DNA of 8,811 nucleotides, taken from NCBI GenBank assembly GCA_947458565.1, contig CANGZK010000042.1, forward strand, positions 1 to 8,811, written 5' to 3'. Shown here one piece after another: positions 5,944 through 8,811 of the stretch; the first letter of the stretch is position 1, and the number at the start of each line of letters is the position of its first letter. This DNA is from Acidimicrobiaceae bacterium. Lineage in GTDB: Bacteria > Actinomycetota > Acidimicrobiia > Acidimicrobiales > Ilumatobacteraceae. The translations under genes and the position numbers were made by a program. The notes under the pieces are model-generated. The model was not told where the DNA came from, ran no database searches, and saw nothing but the letters and a program-made list of their open reading frames with translations.

Positions 5944-7250
5944 TGATCGATCGCTACTCACTTCCAGAGATCGCAAATATTTTTTCGGACGAATCACGAT
6001 TTGCCCGTTATCTCGAAATTGAGTTGTTGGCCACTGAGGCTCAGTCAAAACTTGGAGTAGTGCCAAGTGCAGATGCGAAGGAATGTCGCACGCGTGCACC
6101 CAAAGTTGATGCAGCGTTTGTTGCCGATGTTGCAGAACGTGAAAAAGTAACCGACCATGATGTCGCCGCATTTGTTGATGTTGTTCAGCAACGCATTGGC
6201 ATGCCTGCCGGTGCATGGATTCATCACGGTCTCACTTCAACTGACGTAGTTGATACCGCATGGTGTTGGATGCTCAAAGATGCAAGCGACCTCACCATCT
6301 CGGCGCTGAATGATTTGATTGTCGAGTTGGTCAAGCTTGCCGAGTCGCATCGCAACACACCAATGATGGGAAGAACTCACGGCATACATGCCGAGCCAAC
6401 AACATTTGGCGCAAAAGTTGCGTTGTGGGCACTGCAACTCGATCGAGATCGTCAACGTATGTTGGCTGCTCGCAATGCCATTGCTGTGTGCAAACTGTCG
6501 GGAGCAGTAGGAACATATTCAAATATTGATCCTGCAATTGAGGCTCATGTCGGAAAATCTCTCGGACTGTTGCCTGTGCCGGCGACGCAGGTAATTGCAC
6601 GTGACAGACACGCCGAATACTTGTGGGCATGCGCGTCGATTGGAACGAGCATTGAGGCGATCGCGGTTGAACTGCGCCACTTGCAGCGCACTGAAGTAAG
6701 CGAAGTACGAGAAGGATTCAAGCCTGGCCAAAAAGGCAGTTCGGCAATGCCACACAAGCGAAACCCAATTTCTGCAGAGACACTTACCGGTTTGTCTCGA
6801 GTGCTGCGAGGCAACCTGCAATCCGGATTACAAAATGTTGCGCTCTGGCACGAGCGAGACATTTCGCATTCATCGGCAGAGCGAATCGTGTTACCTGACT
6901 CTTCAATACTTGCGTACTACATGGTCAAACGTCTTTCACGATTGATCGGTGGTCTCGAAGTTGATGCGCAACGAATGAAAGAGAATATCGACAGCAGTTT
7001 TGGAGTTGTTTTTTCTCAGCCAGTGTTGTTGGCACTTGTTGAATCCGGTCTGTCACGTGACGATGCATATCGAATCGTGCAGGAAGATGCGGCTGTTGCC
7101 TGGCGCGAACGCAAACAGTTCCGAGAGGTGTTGACAGCAGACAAGCGCGTCACATTGGGTTCATCTCAATTAGATCAAGCATTTGATATTGACCGTGCGG
7201 TTCGTCATGCCCACTCGGCAATTGATGCAACACACGGCCTTACGCAATGA
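5943..7250 (+). CDS. purB: Adenylosuccinate lyase
   Basis: PurB cleaves SAICAR to AICAR plus fumarate in IMP synthesis, and adenylosuccinate to AMP plus fumarate directly after PurA. The product has 435 residues and resembles the shorter Bacillus-type enzyme. Motifs in order: WIHHGLTSTDVVDTA with His94, GRTHGIHAEPTTFG with His146, and the fumarate-lyase signature GSSAMPHKRNP (265-275) with the catalytic serine loop. WHERDISHSSAERIVLPDSS follows. The two histidines sit at a constant offset of 5 from B. subtilis His89 and His141 as I recall them. The start shares one base with the purA stop (TGATG). A TTG at 5928 could extend the frame by five codons but gives a non-homologous start. No Shine-Dalgarno is visible, so coupling to purA translation is likely. 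Confidence 0.98.
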   Translation: MIDRYSLPEIANIFSDESRFARYLEIELLATEAQSKLGVVPSADAKECRTRAPKVDAAFVADVAEREKVTDHDVAAFVDVVQQRIGMPAGAWIHHGLTSTDVVDTAWCWMLKDASDLTISALNDLIVELVKLAESHRNTPMMGRTHGIHAEPTTFGAKVALWALQLDRDRQRMLAARNAIAVCKLSGAVGTYSNIDPAIEAHVGKSLGLLPVPATQVIARDRHAEYLWACASIGTSIEAIAVELRHLQRTEVSEVREGFKPGQKGSSAMPHKRNPISAETLTGLSRVLRGNLQSGLQNVALWHERDISHSSAERIVLPDSSILAYYMVKRLSRLIGGLEVDAQRMKENIDSSFGVVFSQPVLLALVESGLSRDDAYRIVQEDAAVAWRERKQFREVLTADKRVTLGSSQLDQAFDIDRAVRHAHSAIDATHGLTQ

Positions 7251-7816
7251 GCAACTTGCCAAGCATCGATGCTGCGCGTGAAGCACTTCGCGCACACGTG
7301 TTACAGCATTCGCTCAAGACAGGTGAGTTCACGCTTAAATCAGGTCGCACGAGTAAATGGTTTCTTGATACAAAACAAACTGCGTGTAGGGCGGATGGCA
7401 TCTTGTTGGTTGCCGATGTTGCTTTGAGTTTGTTACCGAGTGATATCAATGCAATTGGTGGGCTCACAATGGGTGCTGATCCGGTTGCGTACGGCATCGC
7501 AGCAATCGCAGCAACTCGAGGTCGACAGTTGCGCAGTTTTAGTGTGCGCAAAGAAGCTAAAGATCACGGAGTAACAGGAAGAATTGCAGGCGCATTGCAA
7601 CCTGGTGACAAGGTCGCGATTGTTGAAGACACAGTGACGCGAGGCCTTTCTATTTTTGAGGCAGTTGATGCGGTACGCGAGTTCGGTGCAGTTCCACAAT
7701 TCATCACGGTGATCGTCGACCGCGGAGGAACCTGTGCGCAAATGGCACAAGATGCAGGCATCGATTACGAGCCAATGTTGAGAGCAACCGATCTCGGATA
7801 TGACTTCGGGTCGTGA
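7247..7816 (+). CDS. pyrE: Orotate phosphoribosyltransferase
   Basis: PyrE transfers the phosphoribosyl group of PRPP to orotate, making OMP in pyrimidine synthesis; it is a cytosolic dimer. The product has 189 residues, in the range of bacterial OPRTs. FTLKSGRTSKWFLDTK (28-43) is the orotate-side motif, GGLTMGADPVA (71-81) is typical of the family, and RKEAKDHG (101-108) is the mobile catalytic loop. The PRPP-binding motif is VAIVEDTVTRGLS (123-135). It keeps the acidic pair Glu127-Asp128, but has Arg132 and Leu134 where TTG-G/T-S is common. The start overlaps the purB stop by four bases (ATGA), and its own stop overlaps the next gene by four. No Shine-Dalgarno is visible, so translational coupling is expected. 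Orotate specificity is well supported by the first three motifs. Confidence 0.95.
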   Translation: MSNLPSIDAAREALRAHVLQHSLKTGEFTLKSGRTSKWFLDTKQTACRADGILLVADVALSLLPSDINAIGGLTMGADPVAYGIAAIAATRGRQLRSFSVRKEAKDHGVTGRIAGALQPGDKVAIVEDTVTRGLSIFEAVDAVREFGAVPQFITVIVDRGGTCAQMAQDAGIDYEPMLRATDLGYDFGS

Positions 7817-8631
7817 ACCTTCACGAACTCTTTGATCTCACACCCCACAATGGGGATGTGTATGTGGGGCAGGGCCTCGAGTACCCGTGGGGCGGTCTCT
7901 ATGGCGGACACATCGTTGCCCAAGCATTACGCGCCGCTGCATTCACCATCGAAGACGGCATGTTGCCACACTCGGTGCGCGCGTACTTCATTCGCCGAGG
8001 CAAAAACACTCAACCCGTAAGGTACGAAGTTGATCGCATTCGTGATGGCAAAAGTTTTAGTACGCGGCGAGTTGTGGCGCGTCAAGACGATGGCGCAATT
8101 CTCAACCTTGAAGCGTCGTTCCAAAAGTTTGAACACTCTGTAGATGGATCAAACATTGTTCATCAGCACGACATCATGCAACCAGATGAGATTGAAGAAA
8201 CTTCGTGGAGTACGTTTCTCAATCGTCGAACATTGCCAAAGTCTGCATTGACTGGGATGAACAGGGAAGGCGCCGGTCGCACCGCGGCCTGGTTTCGAGT
8301 GAAGGACTCACTTGGCGACGATGAGCTGTTGAATCGCTGCGCACTTGCGTATTTGTCAGACGACTTGCCAAACGAGTGCGTTGTCGAAGCAACCCCCGAA
8401 TTGTTGAAGGCATCAACTGCAGGCGGAAATTTTCACGCGAGTTTGGATCACACCATTTGGTTTCATCGCCCAGTGCGCGCCGACCAATGGCATTTGTATG
8501 AGATGTCATGTTTGTCGTATGGCGGTGGGCGTGGCCTTACACAGGGTTATGTGTTCGCTCAAGATGGAACGCATGTGGCCACTGTTTCGCAAGAAACTTT
8601 GGTGCGCATTATTCCCGCCGCAAACTCATAA
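7813..8631 (+). CDS. Acyl-CoA thioesterase, TesB family (double hotdog)
   Basis: TesB-type enzymes hydrolyse acyl-CoA to free fatty acid and CoA in the cytosol. The product has 272 residues, close to TesB (about 286). The first hotdog domain contains GGLYGGHIVAQALRAA (27-42), the counterpart of FGGQxLAQAL, and HSVRAYFIRRG (53-63). The second domain contains SLDHTIWFHRP (210-220) with the probable catalytic Asp212, and VSQETLVR (258-265) with the probable catalytic Gln260. The third triad position (Thr/Ser in E. coli) probably falls in SCLSYGGGRG, with Ser235 the best candidate. The start is GTG, overlapping the pyrE stop by four bases (GTGA), with no clear Shine-Dalgarno. There is no signal peptide or membrane segment. 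Chain-length preference cannot be read from the sequence, and its link to nucleotide genes is unexplained. I give no symbol because orthology to tesB is not certain. Confidence 0.9.
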   Translation: MNLHELFDLTPHNGDVYVGQGLEYPWGGLYGGHIVAQALRAAAFTIEDGMLPHSVRAYFIRRGKNTQPVRYEVDRIRDGKSFSTRRVVARQDDGAILNLEASFQKFEHSVDGSNIVHQHDIMQPDEIEETSWSTFLNRRTLPKSALTGMNREGAGRTAAWFRVKDSLGDDELLNRCALAYLSDDLPNECVVEATPELLKASTAGGNFHASLDHTIWFHRPVRADQWHLYEMSCLSYGGGRGLTQGYVFAQDGTHVATVSQETLVRIIPAANS

Positions 8632-8673
8632 CAAGTTCGCCACGTACTTCAATTCACTTGCTGTATTCAATTG

Positions 8674-8746
8674 TGGTCGGGACCGGCGTCGATCCGGTGA
8701 CCCTGCGCTTTTCAGGCGCATGCTCTGCCTACTGAGCTACCCGACC
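8674..8746 (-). tRNA. tRNA-Phe (GAA)
   Basis: Read on the minus strand it folds fully: acceptor GGTCGGG/CCCGACC, D stem GCTC/GAGC, anticodon stem TGCGC/GCGCA with loop CTGAAAA (anticodon GAA), a five-base variable loop GGGTC, T stem ACCGG/CCGGT with loop ATCGACG, and discriminator A. It is 73 nt long and the CCA end is not encoded (next bases CAA). It is convergent with the thioesterase gene, 42 bp away, and downstream of tRNA-Asp in the same orientation. Confidence 0.97.
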
Positions 8747-8750
8747 TTGA

Positions 8751-8766
8751 AGAGTGCAAGCACTCC
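8751..8766. repeat. Small inverted repeat in the tRNA spacer
   Basis: GAGTGC (8752-8757) and GCACTC (8760-8765) are perfect reverse complements separated by two bases, foldable as a 5-bp stem with a 4-nt loop. It fills most of the 24-bp spacer between the tRNA-Asp and tRNA-Phe genes. In a joint transcript it could form a spacer hairpin relevant to processing, which is inference. The stem is short and may be chance. Confidence 0.45.
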
Positions 8767-8770
8767 CCAG

Positions 8771-8811
8771 CGGTCCCGACGGGACTCGAACCCGCGACCT
8801 CCGCCTTGACA
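8771..8811 (-). tRNA. tRNA-Asp (GTC), 5' half cut off by window edge
   Basis: On the minus strand the visible 41 nt begin at U33 of the anticodon loop (TGTCAA, anticodon GTC). The 3' anticodon strand GGCGG, variable loop AGGTC, T arm GCGGG-TTCGAGT-CCCGT and the 3' acceptor strand CGGGACC follow. The discriminator base is G, a known identity element of tRNA-Asp. No CCA is encoded (next bases CTG). The acceptor and D arms lie outside the window. Spacing of 24 bp to tRNA-Phe suggests one transcript. Confidence 0.93.

Noticed and set aside
8632..8673. CAATT/AATTG inverted repeat between the thioesterase and tRNA-Phe as a terminator
   Set aside because: Five A/T-rich pairs with a 14-nt loop and no T-run on either strand; too weak to call.
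8498..8809. 103-residue plus-strand frame covering the right end
   Set aside because: It runs through the thioesterase gene out of frame and then antisense across two tRNA genes; RRDSNPRPPP is a familiar artefact of translating a tRNA complement.
1..8811. Mobile element, CRISPR array, phage, toxin-antitoxin or defence system
   Set aside because: No transposase, integrase, direct-repeat array or unexplained gene-sized gap was seen; every long stretch is accounted for by conserved housekeeping genes.

Overview
The window looks like a chromosomal housekeeping segment from an actinobacterium, with no sign of mobile DNA. The main evidence is the gene order dnaK-grpE-dnaJ-hspR, ending in a MerR-type repressor and preceded by a HAIR-type operator, an arrangement known from Streptomyces and Mycobacterium. 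The DnaK lacks the extra N-terminal-domain segment of proteobacterial DnaK, and both tRNA genes lack an encoded CCA end. Base composition looks close to balanced by eye. That would suit a low- or medium-GC lineage (perhaps Acidimicrobiia or a freshwater or marine actinobacterium) better than Streptomyces; this placement is inference.

Layout. (1) 1-478, minus strand: the 5' part of gpmA, a cofactor-dependent phosphoglycerate mutase, cut by the window edge. (2) 479-687: the divergent control region, with an HspR operator (567-587) overlapping a good dnaK promoter. (3) 688-4612, plus strand: the heat-shock operon dnaK, grpE, dnaJ (DnaJ1 type), hspR, with gaps of 20, 2 and 3 nt. A strong hairpin spans the dnaK stop codon and the grpE translation start. 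(4) 4675-8631, plus strand: purA, purB, pyrE and a TesB-like acyl-CoA thioesterase. The last three start codons overlap the preceding stop (1, 4 and 4 nt), which implies one translationally coupled operon, probably served by a promoter at the end of hspR. (5) 8674-8811, minus strand: tRNA-Phe(GAA) and a truncated tRNA-Asp(GTC), convergent with the thioesterase.

How it works together. HspR probably closes a feedback loop: it represses its own operon at the HAIR site, using DnaK as co-repressor, and repression lifts when DnaK is occupied by unfolded protein. DnaK, DnaJ and GrpE form the ATP-driven Hsp70 chaperone cycle. PurA and PurB act in AMP synthesis, and PurB also in the upstream IMP pathway. 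PyrE makes OMP for pyrimidines. The thioesterase is metabolically unrelated but physically tied to this nucleotide operon.

I found no CRISPR array, transposase, phage gene or defence gene, and no convincing undescribed system. The items most worth a second look are the dnaK-grpE junction hairpin, the possible double duty of the HAIR site for gpmA, and residue changes in usually invariant motifs of PurA, PyrE and DnaJ.
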